Assembly: GCA_003228965.1 (NCBI GenBank)
Contig: QIGP01000099.1
Location: 1-15,301 of the forward strand
Direction of reading: 5' to 3'
Length of the DNA stretch: 15,301 nt
From: Gammaproteobacteria bacterium
GTDB lineage: Bacteria > Pseudomonadota > Gammaproteobacteria > Steroidobacterales > SZUA-146
Made by a program: the position numbers and the translations under genes
Notes under the pieces: generated by a model
Databases searched by the model: none
Told to the model about the DNA's origin: nothing
Seen by the model: only the letters and a program-made list of their open reading frames with translations
Shown here: piece by piece, positions 1 through 7,270 of the stretch
Position numbering within the stretch: position 1 is the stretch's first letter
Layout: every line of letters starts with the position of its first letter

Positions 1-1011
1 CATCGTCGTCACAGGTAAGCGCGTCATGCTTGACAATATCCGGTCCGCACCATCCCAGCGTGCAAGACTACCCAGTAGATAGATAACGGCGTCGCCACCA
101 CCACGAGCCTGAGCAGCCGCGTACATAAAAGCGCGATCTGTTTCTTCGACAAGCCGTAAGAATTCGGGCTTCAAAATCTCCAGAAGCGTATTGTAAATAC
201 CGGTCTCCCCCTCGCGATGGTCGCGGGGCAAGCCCATTGAAGCAGGATGTAGACCCGCTCTTTCAACCATGTTCAACGCCGAGGACTCAGAAATATCCAA
301 CGTTCGACACAATGCGGCCAACAGGCGCTTTTGACTAAAATCGATTGGCTTATCCATAAGCAAACGCCGACCCGACAACATGGTTAGATAACTTCGAGAG
401 ACGCCCGTGTTAATGATCAAGATCATTCCGTTGGTCGTAGTAGGTAGCGCCGTCGTCAGGCGCCTGATCGCGACAGGCCCGATTTCCAAAGCATCTACCG
501 CCAACCCCGCGGCTCTCATTGTATCCAGGAAACTGGTGACACGCTGTCGAGGACTCACCGCAACGATTGCAAGCTTCTCAGCGTCTCGGGCTTCAGCACG
601 TACAGGAATATAGTCAATGACGTAGTCATCAATAGCTCCGTCAAGCCGCTCTTCCATAAGCCTCAATACCACCTGATCGTCACTTACATTCGCTTGCGGA
701 CGGTAGTTGACTGACATAGTACGAAATGCATCGCTTGGCATTCCAAGAACAACCGTGCGCCCTTCGAAACCGCCTTCCGACAGGCCTCGATCAACCAGCT
801 TTTTTAGTTGCCTGGGTTTAGCGAGTAGCGCTTCCCGACTATCCGGGTACTCCAAAGACATTTTGGCATGCAAACCAACATTTCCGCTTGAAGATTTTGC
901 AAACTGAACCATATGAAGTCGAGTCAAAGAAAGGTCAACGCCTATGGGTCCGCGCTTGGGACGCAATAGTGGAGGAGTTAATCGTGCCGCCAACTGTTGA
1001 AACGAAATCAC
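1..1011 (-). CDS. pilM: PilM/MshI-like type IV pilus assembly protein, 3' end beyond the window
   Basis: The frame is open from GTG at 1011 to the left edge (337 codons, no stop). The GTG lies 7 nt after GGAG and overlaps the stop of the upstream GGDEF gene as GTGA, which suggests translational coupling; an in-frame TGA lies 12 codons upstream, so the start is well bounded. The N-terminus has the actin-like phosphate-1 strand GPIGVDLS (residues 21-28). Residues 85-94 match the SHS2-type segment (TVVLGMPSDA), and the end has YLLGSLARWDGADRI (311-325), the place of the adenosine motif. PilM is a cytoplasmic actin-like protein that joins PilN/PilO to the pilus motor. Anything odd: phosphate-2, usually VDIG, reads INTG (200-203), so a key Asp is Asn, and the following glycines are weak; this leans towards the degenerate MshI type. 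Near-complete if it matches PilM length (about 350). PilN/PilO/PilQ-like genes would be expected beyond the edge. Confidence 0.8.
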   Translation of the reverse strand, partial: MISFQQLAARLTPPLLRPKRGPIGVDLSLTRLHMVQFAKSSSGNVGLHAKMSLEYPDSREALLAKPRQLKKLVDRGLSEGGFEGRTVVLGMPSDAFRTMSVNYRPQANVSDDQVVLRLMEERLDGAIDDYVIDYIPVRAEARDAEKLAIVAVSPRQRVTSFLDTMRAAGLAVDALEIGPVAIRRLTTALPTTTNGMILIINTGVSRSYLTMLSGRRLLMDKPIDFSQKRLLAALCRTLDISESSALNMVERAGLHPASMGLPRDHREGETGIYNTLLEILKPEFLRLVEETDRAFMYAAAQARGGGDAVIYLLGSLARWDGADRILSSMTRLPVTTM

Positions 1012-2192
1012 GAGCCTACTCCGTGCGACCCAACCTGGGTTGGCACTTCAGATCTACTCAGACGCTTTGCGATGTAGAGCTGCTGATCAGCCGATTGGTA
1101 CAACTCATCCAAACCGACTATAGAACTTTTTGATTGGGAAATTCCGGCACTTACTGTTACTTCGCGGCCGTTCAAAGCGATGTTGAGAGACGAGTCCTGT
1201 TTCAGACAATCGAGCGATTCAAGAACAAGGTCGTGTAGGCCACCTCCGTCATAGAGCACCGCAAACTCATCTCCGCCGAGGCGCATGACGAACGCGGACT
1301 CGGGCAGGCGTTTCTTTACAATCTCGGCCAGAGTGCACAGTATTTGATCACCGACCTGGTGGCCAAAAGTGTCGTTGTAGCTTTTGAAAAGATCGATATC
1401 GAGCAGTGCGAGTTCGAGAACCTGACCGGACTTTTGAGAGTCTTCAGCAATTGAGCCGAAATTTTGACTCAGAAAGCGCCGATTCCAGCAGCCCGTCAAA
1501 GGATCGATATTGGAAAGTCGCTCCATGTTGCGCCTTGACTGGTCGAGCTCGAACCGAGACCTTATATCGTGTTTGCGGATACCGACGTTTCTTGCAATCA
1601 GAACCAGTGCTATTACGGCCGATGCGATAACGAGAAATTGCAGCGTCCACAATGTCTCTGTGTCGAAACGCCCGTCTACGCTCATGGAAGAGAACGTTAG
1701 TAGAACGTAAATCAAAGCGATAGCCGTCACAGACTCCTTAAGCCCCCAGGTCATGATAGGTATGGCCATGAACAGCGTAGCAAAGCCAACTGTCAGGGCA
1801 ACGCTCAGACTGGTGGTTCGATGGGCCAACAACATAAGTGCCGCACCGGTCACCACAAGTAGAGCCATACCGAGCAGGTTCAATACCTTTATGTCATCTA
1901 GCCAACGAGCGGACACAGCAATGTGAATGGAGAGTAAAACGAGAAGACCATGGGTCGACATGGCCGGGATAGACTGCGGTGTGTTGTGATTCGCAATCAC
2001 GCTGTACATAAAAATGACCACATGGATAGTCAGCGACAGCAACGCAAGAGTGACAAGCCCGCGCTGAGTTTCGAGCGTCAGGAGCTTTTGGGCAAACTGG
2101 TTTACTTCGGGTGATCCAAACTCAGACGAACTCCAGGCGTCATCCAGCCGGTATTCACGTTGGATTTTGTCAGTCACAGTTGACTTAGCCAC
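1008..2192 (-). CDS. Membrane-bound GGDEF diguanylate cyclase
   Basis: A 394-residue protein. It has an N-terminal cytoplasmic stretch, then about six hydrophobic helices between roughly residues 45 and 205, a short charged linker, and a GGDEF domain from about 228 (NIDPLTGCWNRR) to 385. The active-site motif RLGGDEF is intact (GGDEF 306-310), and the substrate-loop DIDLFKSYNDTFGHQVGD is present, so it should make c-di-GMP from two GTP at the inner membrane. The allosteric I-site RxxD, expected just upstream, reads PESA, so product inhibition is probably missing. The membrane part resembles the multi-helix input domains of many GGDEF proteins but I recognise no named family. Start is GTG with GGAG 10 nt upstream; an ATG 8 nt upstream is out of frame. 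Its stop overlaps the pilM-like GTG, tying it to pilus assembly. Confidence 0.88.
   Translation of the reverse strand: MAKSTVTDKIQREYRLDDAWSSSEFGSPEVNQFAQKLLTLETQRGLVTLALLSLTIHVVIFMYSVIANHNTPQSIPAMSTHGLLVLLSIHIAVSARWLDDIKVLNLLGMALLVVTGAALMLLAHRTTSLSVALTVGFATLFMAIPIMTWGLKESVTAIALIYVLLTFSSMSVDGRFDTETLWTLQFLVIASAVIALVLIARNVGIRKHDIRSRFELDQSRRNMERLSNIDPLTGCWNRRFLSQNFGSIAEDSQKSGQVLELALLDIDLFKSYNDTFGHQVGDQILCTLAEIVKKRLPESAFVMRLGGDEFAVLYDGGGLHDLVLESLDCLKQDSSLNIALNGREVTVSAGISQSKSSIVGLDELYQSADQQLYIAKRLSRSEVPTQVGSHGVGS
1012..1022 (-). promoter_or_regulatory. Ribosome binding site deciding the GTG start of the PilM-like gene
   Basis: On the minus strand GGAGTAGGCTC directly precedes GTG (1011-1009). GGAG is 7 nt from the start. 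It lies inside the last codons of the GGDEF gene, and the start overlaps that gene's TGA (GTGA), as in translationally coupled pairs. An in-frame ATG at 912 is not used in this reading because residues 1-33 contain the conserved GPIGVDLS strand. Confidence 0.7.
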
Positions 2193-2457
2193 GCGACCAT
2201 AGCTCCAGATTATGTGACGGTTCGCGCTGCACCGGATTCAACACGGGGCTCGACAAGCCGGTAAGTCGAATCGTGGAAAGTGATTTCCGAGGTTTCAATT
2301 CGACTGAACACACGGAGGCGCCTGGTTCACGAGAGACAAGGCCCAACAGAACGAAGTGCAGTTTAGGCTCCGCACACCTCCTCTTTAAGCTCTTCTTCTG
2401 CAAAAGTGTCTCCGAAAGTCGTGTTCATCGCGATAGTCAGGGGTTGTGCGCAGACCG
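2193..2457 (-). other. Intergenic gap between pilin and membrane GGDEF gene
   Basis: A 265-bp gap with no convincing gene. No hairpin followed by a T-run is visible after the pilin stop, and no clean -35/-10 pair with normal spacing lies before the GGDEF gene. A CATAAT hexamer near 2211-2216 has a -35-like TTGAAT only at 21 nt spacing, too far. The GGAG Shine-Dalgarno of the GGDEF gene (minus strand, 2203-2206) is the only site I can support. Confidence 0.5.
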
Positions 2458-2964
2458 TTACTGGTCTCCGATGAATTCACCTGTTATCGAGTCAAACCGC
2501 CAGCCACCCGTTCCGGACGATGTCAGCCCAAGGATGCCCGTGCTCACCACTGTGACCGTTGAGGTCGTACCAAGAGGATTTACCGGAACACCGTCTTTGA
2601 GATAGGGACCGAAGCGAAACGAAGCTGCGTCGTAACCTGTGCAAGCGAGTCCGGCGCTGTTGGTGTAGCGGGTCATCTGAGTGAGGAACGCTGCACTTCC
2701 AACTGCCCCACCGTCGGCGGCGCCGTTCACACAGGTCGCACCTGTAGAAACAGCCTGGCCGGGATAGGCACTATGTTGTTGTCGATAGAGTTCTACAATC
2801 GACCGCATGTTGGCTAGATTTGCATCGTAAGCCGAACTGTTAGCGTCATCGGTGGTGGCACTGAGCTGAGGTACTACGATTGCCGCCAATATCGCGAGGA
2901 TAATGACGACAATTAGCAATTCGACTAGCGTGAAACCGCGATTTTGTTTGTGTGCAATTTCCAT
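2458..2964 (-). CDS. Type IV prepilin (MshA/GspG-like major pilin candidate)
   Basis: A 168-residue prepilin. The class III leader is short and basic (MEIAHKQNRG) with cleavage by prepilin peptidase expected after Gly10, giving N-methyl-Phe at mature position 1 and the conserved Glu5 (FTLVELLIVV). The hydrophobic assembly helix runs to about residue 31. Mature length is about 158. Residues 78 and 108 are the only cysteines and could form a disulfide loop. The segment GPYLKDGVPVNPLG (119-132) and the later GGWRFD...GEFIGD are shared with MSHA-type pilins and GspG-like pseudopilins. It would be a fibre subunit assembled by the neighbouring ATPase and platform protein. It is flanked by gaps on both sides and has its own promoter candidate, consistent with higher expression than the assembly genes. 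Start ATG has only a weak Shine-Dalgarno. Confidence 0.92.
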   Translation of the reverse strand: MEIAHKQNRGFTLVELLIVVIILAILAAIVVPQLSATTDDANSSAYDANLANMRSIVELYRQQHSAYPGQAVSTGATCVNGAADGGAVGSAAFLTQMTRYTNSAGLACTGYDAASFRFGPYLKDGVPVNPLGTTSTVTVVSTGILGLTSSGTGGWRFDSITGEFIGDQ

Positions 2965-3021
2965 TTACTTAACCCGTTAGTGTAGACGTGTACCTGATTG
3001 TTATCGGCAGGAACCACTAAA

Positions 3022-3050
3022 ACTATAATTGTAAGGGCTTGAAATGTTTA
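3022..3050 (-). promoter_or_regulatory. Sigma-70-like promoter candidate for the pilin gene
   Basis: On the minus strand TAAACA (3050-3045) and TATAGT (3027-3022) are separated by exactly 17 nt, matching 4/6 and 5/6 of the consensus. Transcription would start near 3015, about 50 nt before the pilin ATG. This fits a pilin expressed apart from the gspE-gspF run. I saw no sigma-54 GG-N10-GC pair at this place. Confidence 0.45.
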
Positions 3051-3100
3051 CCGCAGTGAATCATTCCCCAGTTTTTCAAATAATATGTCATGTTTCTTTA

Positions 3101-3114
3101 TCGGCGGTGGCCGA
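3101..3114. promoter_or_regulatory. Small inverted repeat upstream of the pilin promoter
   Basis: TCGGC-GGTG-GCCGA is a perfect 5-bp inverted repeat with a 4-nt loop, in the 204-bp gap between gspF and the pilin, about 50 bp upstream of the proposed -35. There is no T-run after it on the minus strand, so it is not a normal terminator. It may be an operator or an RNA hairpin that protects the end of the upstream transcript; chance is also possible at this size. Confidence 0.25.
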
Positions 3115-3168
3115 ATCGATTAAACGGAGAGTTTGGACCAGGACGAAACTTGAGAAAAAGGACTATTG

Positions 3169-4227
3169 TTACCCTACAGCGCGGGTCAGTTTAAATATTG
3201 GGAGTATGAGAGAGCTGACCAAAACGCCGACTATGGTCCCCATAATCAACAACATTACGGGCTCAGCAGTCTTGGACAGCTTCTGAAGCCGCTTCCCAAG
3301 CTCGCGTTCGTAGTAGTCCGCAACCCGGATCATGACCTTTCCCAGATTTCCCGTTTCGTCGCCTGTAGTAATCATCTGCTTTACCAGCGGCGGCAGGAAA
3401 GCACCCTCTTTAAACGCGACTGAAAAATCGGCCCCCTCCTGGACGCGATCTTCCACTTCTTTGAGAAAACGACGCATTATCGTATTTTCAACAATATCTC
3501 GACAACACCGAAGCGTATCGACCAGCGATACGCCATTGTTTAATGAAAGCCCCATTGTTCTCAGCATTTGAACGAGATAAACCGGAACGAAAATATTACG
3601 CAATCCCGGTGTTCGCAGCTTAAAGAGATCGAGCGTTTGCCGCCCTTGAGAACTGCGTACCCAGCTTCTTATCAAAAAGACAGCAGCAACCGTGACACCA
3701 AGAACTATGGCCCAGTGGTACCGAAGCACGTCGCTGGCCCACATGAGCGCCAATGTTGTCGATGGCAATTCATCTTTGATTGAGATAAACATTTTGCCGA
3801 ATTTTGGAAACACGAAGACCAGAATAAAGGCCACTACGGCAAACGAAAAGAAGGCAAGAAAAACCGGGTACGAAAGCGCTGAAACCAGCGTCGAGCGCAA
3901 TTCTTCACGTTTTTCCTCCATTTCCAGTAGCTGCTTAAGGACATCGTGTAAGAAGCCCCCATTCTCGGCCGCGCCGACCAGCGTGACGTACGTTGAGGAA
4001 AAGACCTCGGGATGCTGTGCCAGCGCTTGCGAAAACGGCCGTCCCTGCATCACGCCCTGACTGAGCTCCTCCATGAGTGTCCGCAGCACCGGATTGGTCG
4101 TTTGCTTACTTAAAGATACCAATGCCGCATGTAAAGTAACGCCTGTACTTAACAAAAGCTCAAGTTGCTCGGTAAAGAACATACGATCGGCCGCTGTGAC
4201 TTTTGCACTGAATAGTGGCCTGGACAT
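3169..4227 (-). CDS. GspF/PilC-family inner-membrane platform protein
   Basis: A polytopic membrane protein that forms the base on which the assembly ATPase turns, passing force to pilin subunits. Two T2SSF domains are present: residues about 15-140 (TAADRMFFTEQLELLLSTGV, then GRPFSQAL) and about 220-345 (QMLRTMGLSLNNGVSL, then MITTGDETGNLGKVM). Three membrane segments follow the usual pattern, near residues 118-145, 173-192 and 325-345. Length 352 from this start is slightly short for PilC/GspF (about 400) because the N-terminal tail is brief. I chose ATG 4227 because GAGGG lies 4 nt before it. ATG at 4284 is in frame, adds 19 residues, and has no clear Shine-Dalgarno. Either start lies inside the 3' end of the ATPase gene, in another frame. 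Confidence 0.9.
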   Translation of the reverse strand: MSRPLFSAKVTAADRMFFTEQLELLLSTGVTLHAALVSLSKQTTNPVLRTLMEELSQGVMQGRPFSQALAQHPEVFSSTYVTLVGAAENGGFLHDVLKQLLEMEEKREELRSTLVSALSYPVFLAFFSFAVVAFILVFVFPKFGKMFISIKDELPSTTLALMWASDVLRYHWAIVLGVTVAAVFLIRSWVRSSQGRQTLDLFKLRTPGLRNIFVPVYLVQMLRTMGLSLNNGVSLVDTLRCCRDIVENTIMRRFLKEVEDRVQEGADFSVAFKEGAFLPPLVKQMITTGDETGNLGKVMIRVADYYERELGKRLQKLSKTAEPVMLLIMGTIVGVLVSSLILPIFKLTRAVG

Positions 4228-6344
4228 AATGCCCTCGACGGAACTCGTGGCTGACGCTCTGTTGTCGCGAACATCGAGAGCCATTCTATGGAGACCGCTC
4301 TATTCACTTCTTCGATGGTCGTGTGCAAGCTGCGCACTCGATCCATACCGTCGTCAAGCAGGCCGCGGATGCCGCGTTTTTTCATGTATGCCGTGAGACC
4401 ATCGCGAGATGGCCCCGATAGAACAAGCTTCTGCAGTTCTTCGTCGGCTTCAAGTACTTCGTGAATACTCAGTCGACCACGATAGCCCGAGTCGTAACAT
4501 TCCCTACAACCACTTCCTTTTGCTAATTGAGGCGTAGCGCCGTCGTCCCATGAGTAACGTTCTACAATATTCAGTGGCGCGAGCGTTGTGACTTTGCATG
4601 AAGGGCAAATTTCGCGCACGAGGCGTTGAGCAACAACGCCAACTAAAGCCGACGATAAAAGGTAGGGCTCTACACCCATATCTATTAGACGAGTTACCGC
4701 ACCAGCGCTGTCGTTGGTGTGAAGCGTCGACAATACAAGGTGCCCCGTCAGAGCGGCCTGCACGGCAATTTGGGCCGTCTCACGTTCACGAATCTCACCG
4801 ACCATGATGATGTCCGGGTCCTGGCGAAGAACGTGTTTCAAAATTTTGGCAAAACCAAGTCCAATCGCTGGCCTGACCTGATTTTGATTAATGATATCCA
4901 GCTGATATTCAACCGGATCCTCGATCGTCACAATGTTCTTTTCGACGCTGTTAAGGTGATTCAACGCCGCATAGAGACTGGTAGTTTTGCCGCTGCCAGT
5001 AGGTCCTGTTACCAACACAAGACCGTGACTGCGTTTCAGCAGTCCCTTAAAACAGTCCAAATTCGGTGCGGTCATACCCAGTTTGTCAACGTCCAATATG
5101 GCGTTGCGCTGATCCAGAATTCGCAGCACCACTTTTTCACCGTACATCCCGGGTAGTGAGCTGAATCGCAAGTCGACCGACCTTCCCTGGGTTTGTACTT
5201 GAATGCGACCGTCCTGAGGAAGGCGCCGCTCAGCAATATCAAGATTGGCCATTACTTTTAGCCGCGATACGATCGAAGGATGTAATTCCATTCTGAGTGT
5301 TTTGTATTCGTAAAGCACACCGTCAATTCGGTAGCGCACCCGTGAGTGTATTCGTGACGGCTCTATATGGATATCACTGGCGCCATCGCGTATTGAACGC
5401 TGAATAATTGAATTCACCAGATTAACTACCGGACTGCCTGCGGCTACGTCGTCGATAGCGGAATAATCTTCCGGCAGCAAATTCTCGATGTGTTCAAAGT
5501 CTTCGTCTACATCGGCGATCATGTCTGGCGAATAGTCGCTTGAACCGGCATTTTGCTCGGTGAGCCTTAGTATTTCGTCACGTTGTGCCAGCACGGGCTT
5601 GGCACTAAACCCGGTTCGCTCTTCTATCTCAGTCAAACTTGGAACGGCTTGCGGCGTCGCCGTAGCTATGTAGAGGACCCCTCTGATACAAAATATGGGA
5701 AACACGCCCAGCCGTTTTGCCACGGTCTGATCTAACAAAGAAGATGTATCCGGATCATAGGCCCCGGGCCGCAATCGAATAACAGGGATCGACAGTTGAC
5801 GACTCAGCGCGAATAACAAATCTTGTTCGGAGACCCACCCTTTGTCGACAATAATATGTCCAATACGCATACCTGTTTGTTCTTGCAGACGGGTTGCTTC
5901 GACAATTTGCTCGTTGCTAATCAGGCTCATGTCGAGAAGGATATCTCCCAGTCGTTGCCTGGCCTGATCTATCGCGCCACCGGATCTGCCCCGGTCTGTT
6001 CCTGTACTCGCGTCAACCGACTTGATGTATCCTGTGATACCGCACACATCGAAAATTTCAAGTAACAACACAGAAGCGTTAGAATATTTTAACCAGCCAC
6101 CAAGCCTTAGAAGCATATCTTGCGCATCTAACAGAGCTTCGAGCCCCATACTATTGATGAGCTGAACCGCAGAAAGATCAAGTGTAATTTTAACCTGTCT
6201 TGCGTCAACACTCGCCTTCACGCTGCTCATGAACGCGTCAACCAGAGCTTGCGAGTTTAGCGAGTCGCGAGGCCTCAACCGAACCAGCGCACCTACGTTA
6301 GTAGATACGATATCGGGTAGTTTAGCGGCAATAGGAGCATTCAT
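4149..6344 (-). CDS. STAS-MshEN-GspE fusion: type IV pilus/T2SS assembly ATPase with c-di-GMP receptor domain
   Basis: A 731-residue hexameric ATPase of the GspE/PilB/MshE family that powers pilus assembly. Domains in order: a STAS domain at about 17-112 (VKITLDLSAVQLINSMGLEA); an MshEN domain at about 130-258 with two 24-residue c-di-GMP motifs (RLGDILLDMSLI..., RIGHIIVDKGWV...Q); and the ATPase core. The core has Walker A GPTGSGKTT (447-455), Asp box TIEDPVEY (473-480), Walker B MVGEIRE (514-520), His box LVLSTLHTND (536-545) and a zinc tetracysteine (C580/C583, C613/C616). The first MshEN motif has Ser in place of its Gly; the second is canonical. The STAS domain is the unusual part: the usual DSSG reads NSMG, so the phosphoacceptor position seems to be Met. 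After TIEEV (676-680), where relatives end soon, the frame continues about 50 residues that overlap gspF. Start ATG overlaps the EAL stop (ATGA). Confidence 0.93.
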   Translation of the reverse strand: MNAPIAAKLPDIVSTNVGALVRLRPRDSLNSQALVDAFMSSVKASVDARQVKITLDLSAVQLINSMGLEALLDAQDMLLRLGGWLKYSNASVLLLEIFDVCGITGYIKSVDASTGTDRGRSGGAIDQARQRLGDILLDMSLISNEQIVEATRLQEQTGMRIGHIIVDKGWVSEQDLLFALSRQLSIPVIRLRPGAYDPDTSSLLDQTVAKRLGVFPIFCIRGVLYIATATPQAVPSLTEIEERTGFSAKPVLAQRDEILRLTEQNAGSSDYSPDMIADVDEDFEHIENLLPEDYSAIDDVAAGSPVVNLVNSIIQRSIRDGASDIHIEPSRIHSRVRYRIDGVLYEYKTLRMELHPSIVSRLKVMANLDIAERRLPQDGRIQVQTQGRSVDLRFSSLPGMYGEKVVLRILDQRNAILDVDKLGMTAPNLDCFKGLLKRSHGLVLVTGPTGSGKTTSLYAALNHLNSVEKNIVTIEDPVEYQLDIINQNQVRPAIGLGFAKILKHVLRQDPDIIMVGEIRERETAQIAVQAALTGHLVLSTLHTNDSAGAVTRLIDMGVEPYLLSSALVGVVAQRLVREICPSCKVTTLAPLNIVERYSWDDGATPQLAKGSGCRECYDSGYRGRLSIHEVLEADEELQKLVLSGPSRDGLTAYMKKRGIRGLLDDGMDRVRSLHTTIEEVNRAVSIEWLSMFATTERQPRVPSRALCPGHYSVQKSQRPIVCSLPSNLSFC
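4232..4236 (-). promoter_or_regulatory. Shine-Dalgarno that selects the internal ATG of the gspF-like gene
   Basis: Minus-strand GAGGG, then CATT, then ATG (4227-4225). This is the only good ribosome binding site near the beginning of the platform gene and favours 4227 over the upstream ATG at 4284. It lies inside the coding region of the ATPase gene. Confidence 0.6.
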
Positions 6345-7267
6345 GCGCTAAGGGCATCCTTTAATGACAGCTCGTGCAATTGCTCAATAAGAGGTCGAGG
6401 TTTACCTATATCGTAGCCTTGTAGATAGTCGACACCCATATCAACCAGTATGTCGCGAATCTCCTGTGACTCCACAAACTCGGCAACAGTATGTAATTTC
6501 ATTGTCTGGCCAACCTGATTGATTGCAGCCACCATGGACGCCGACACCTGATCGGTTGCCATATCCACAACAAAGCTTCCGTCGATTTTTAGGTAGTCAA
6601 CATCCAGCGCTCGAAGATTGGCAAACGAACTGACGCCAGCTCCAAAGTCGTCCAACGCAAATCGACTACCAAAACTTTTAATTGACGAAATAAATTTTTG
6701 TGCATTCTGTAAATCCGTTATCGCTGCATTTTCAGTTATTTCGAAGCACAGATTTTCAGGGTTTACTTTTGTTTCCTGCAGTTGACCTATCAGAAAATCC
6801 AACGTTCTTTCATCCATCAGGCTTTGACCCGACAGGTTAATTGTAAACACCGAATCTGACACGAGGTCCGATTTACACCACTCAGCAAGTGTCGCCAAGC
6901 TGTGTTCTATCACCCATCGGTCAATACTCGGCATCATGTGATACCGCTCTGCAACGGGCATGAATACGAAGGGCGATAATATTTTGTCGTTCTTGTCGAG
7001 CATACGAAGAAGTATTTCGAAATGCGGCTTGCCGCTCGGCTTGGTTGGCTCGATGACCTGGCTGAACAACACAAATCGATTAGCCTTGAGCGAGCTCTGG
7101 ATAGTGCCTACCCAATGCATCTGATGTTTTCGCTGCTTCATTTCCCTGTCTTCGGGGCGATAGGCAAAAGCGCGTCCGCGGCCTTGTTCTTTGGCTACCG
7201 AACAGGCCAAATCAGCGGTTGCCATCACGCTAATCACGCTATCGACATCGTCTTCTATTTTCGCCAC
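6341..7267 (-). CDS. EAL c-di-GMP phosphodiesterase with the tail of a split GGDEF domain
   Basis: A 308-codon frame that begins with GTG directly after the TGA of the upstream GGDEF frame, in the same phase. Residues 1-36 are the final part of a GGDEF domain (ATADLACSVAKEQGRGR, 16-32), so this is the C-terminal half of one GGDEF-EAL protein. The EAL domain spans about 45-300. The catalytic set is complete: EIL (84-87 region), N144 of INLS, E176 in FEITEN, the pair DD in ALDDFGAG (204-211), K227 in LKIDG, E263 in AEFVES and Q283 in YLQGY. It should therefore hydrolyse c-di-GMP to pGpG if folded. Its stop overlaps the start of the ATPase gene as ATGA. No good Shine-Dalgarno precedes GTG 7267, so alone it would depend on re-initiation or readthrough. 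Confidence 0.88.
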   Translation of the reverse strand: MAKIEDDVDSVISVMATADLACSVAKEQGRGRAFAYRPEDREMKQRKHQMHWVGTIQSSLKANRFVLFSQVIEPTKPSGKPHFEILLRMLDKNDKILSPFVFMPVAERYHMMPSIDRWVIEHSLATLAEWCKSDLVSDSVFTINLSGQSLMDERTLDFLIGQLQETKVNPENLCFEITENAAITDLQNAQKFISSIKSFGSRFALDDFGAGVSSFANLRALDVDYLKIDGSFVVDMATDQVSASMVAAINQVGQTMKLHTVAEFVESQEIRDILVDMGVDYLQGYDIGKPRPLIEQLHELSLKDALSA

Positions 7268-7270
7268 TCA
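7268..7270 (-). other. In-frame TGA between GGDEF and EAL parts (ATG-TGA-GTG)
   Basis: Minus strand reads AGT ATG TGA GTG GCG. The codon interrupts an otherwise continuous GGDEF-EAL frame; no base is inserted or lost. Upstream residues (LDVGISM) and downstream residues (TADLACSVAKEQGRGR) fall at the normal distance for one GGDEF domain. TGA ends other genes here (for example at 8930, 8536, 6341), so it is a real stop codon in this organism. The adjoining ATG and GTG could allow re-initiation. Confidence 0.85.

Noticed and set aside
888..1133. Plus-strand frame of 81 codons at the GGDEF/PilM-like junction
   Set aside because: It lies opposite two well-supported minus-strand genes; a shadow frame.
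2249..2264. Hairpin GGCT-CGACA-AGCC upstream of the membrane GGDEF gene
   Set aside because: Four-base stem with no T-run; expected by chance.
2185..2403. 72-codon minus-strand frame between pilin and membrane GGDEF gene
   Set aside because: TTG start, no domain or sensible composition, and it runs into the GGDEF start in another phase; probably chance.
2965..3168. Sigma-54 promoter for the pilin, as in Pseudomonas pilA
   Set aside because: No GG-N10-GC pair with matching flanks could be found in the gap.
3140..3171. Terminator after the platform gene at the CCTTTTTCTC stretch
   Set aside because: Only about 3 bp of possible stem precede the T-run; not enough.
7268..7270. TGA as selenocysteine or as a reassigned sense codon
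   Set aside because: TGA ends several other genes in this window. The site is not a redox position, and I saw no obvious SECIS-like hairpin right after it. Readthrough at low level remains possible.
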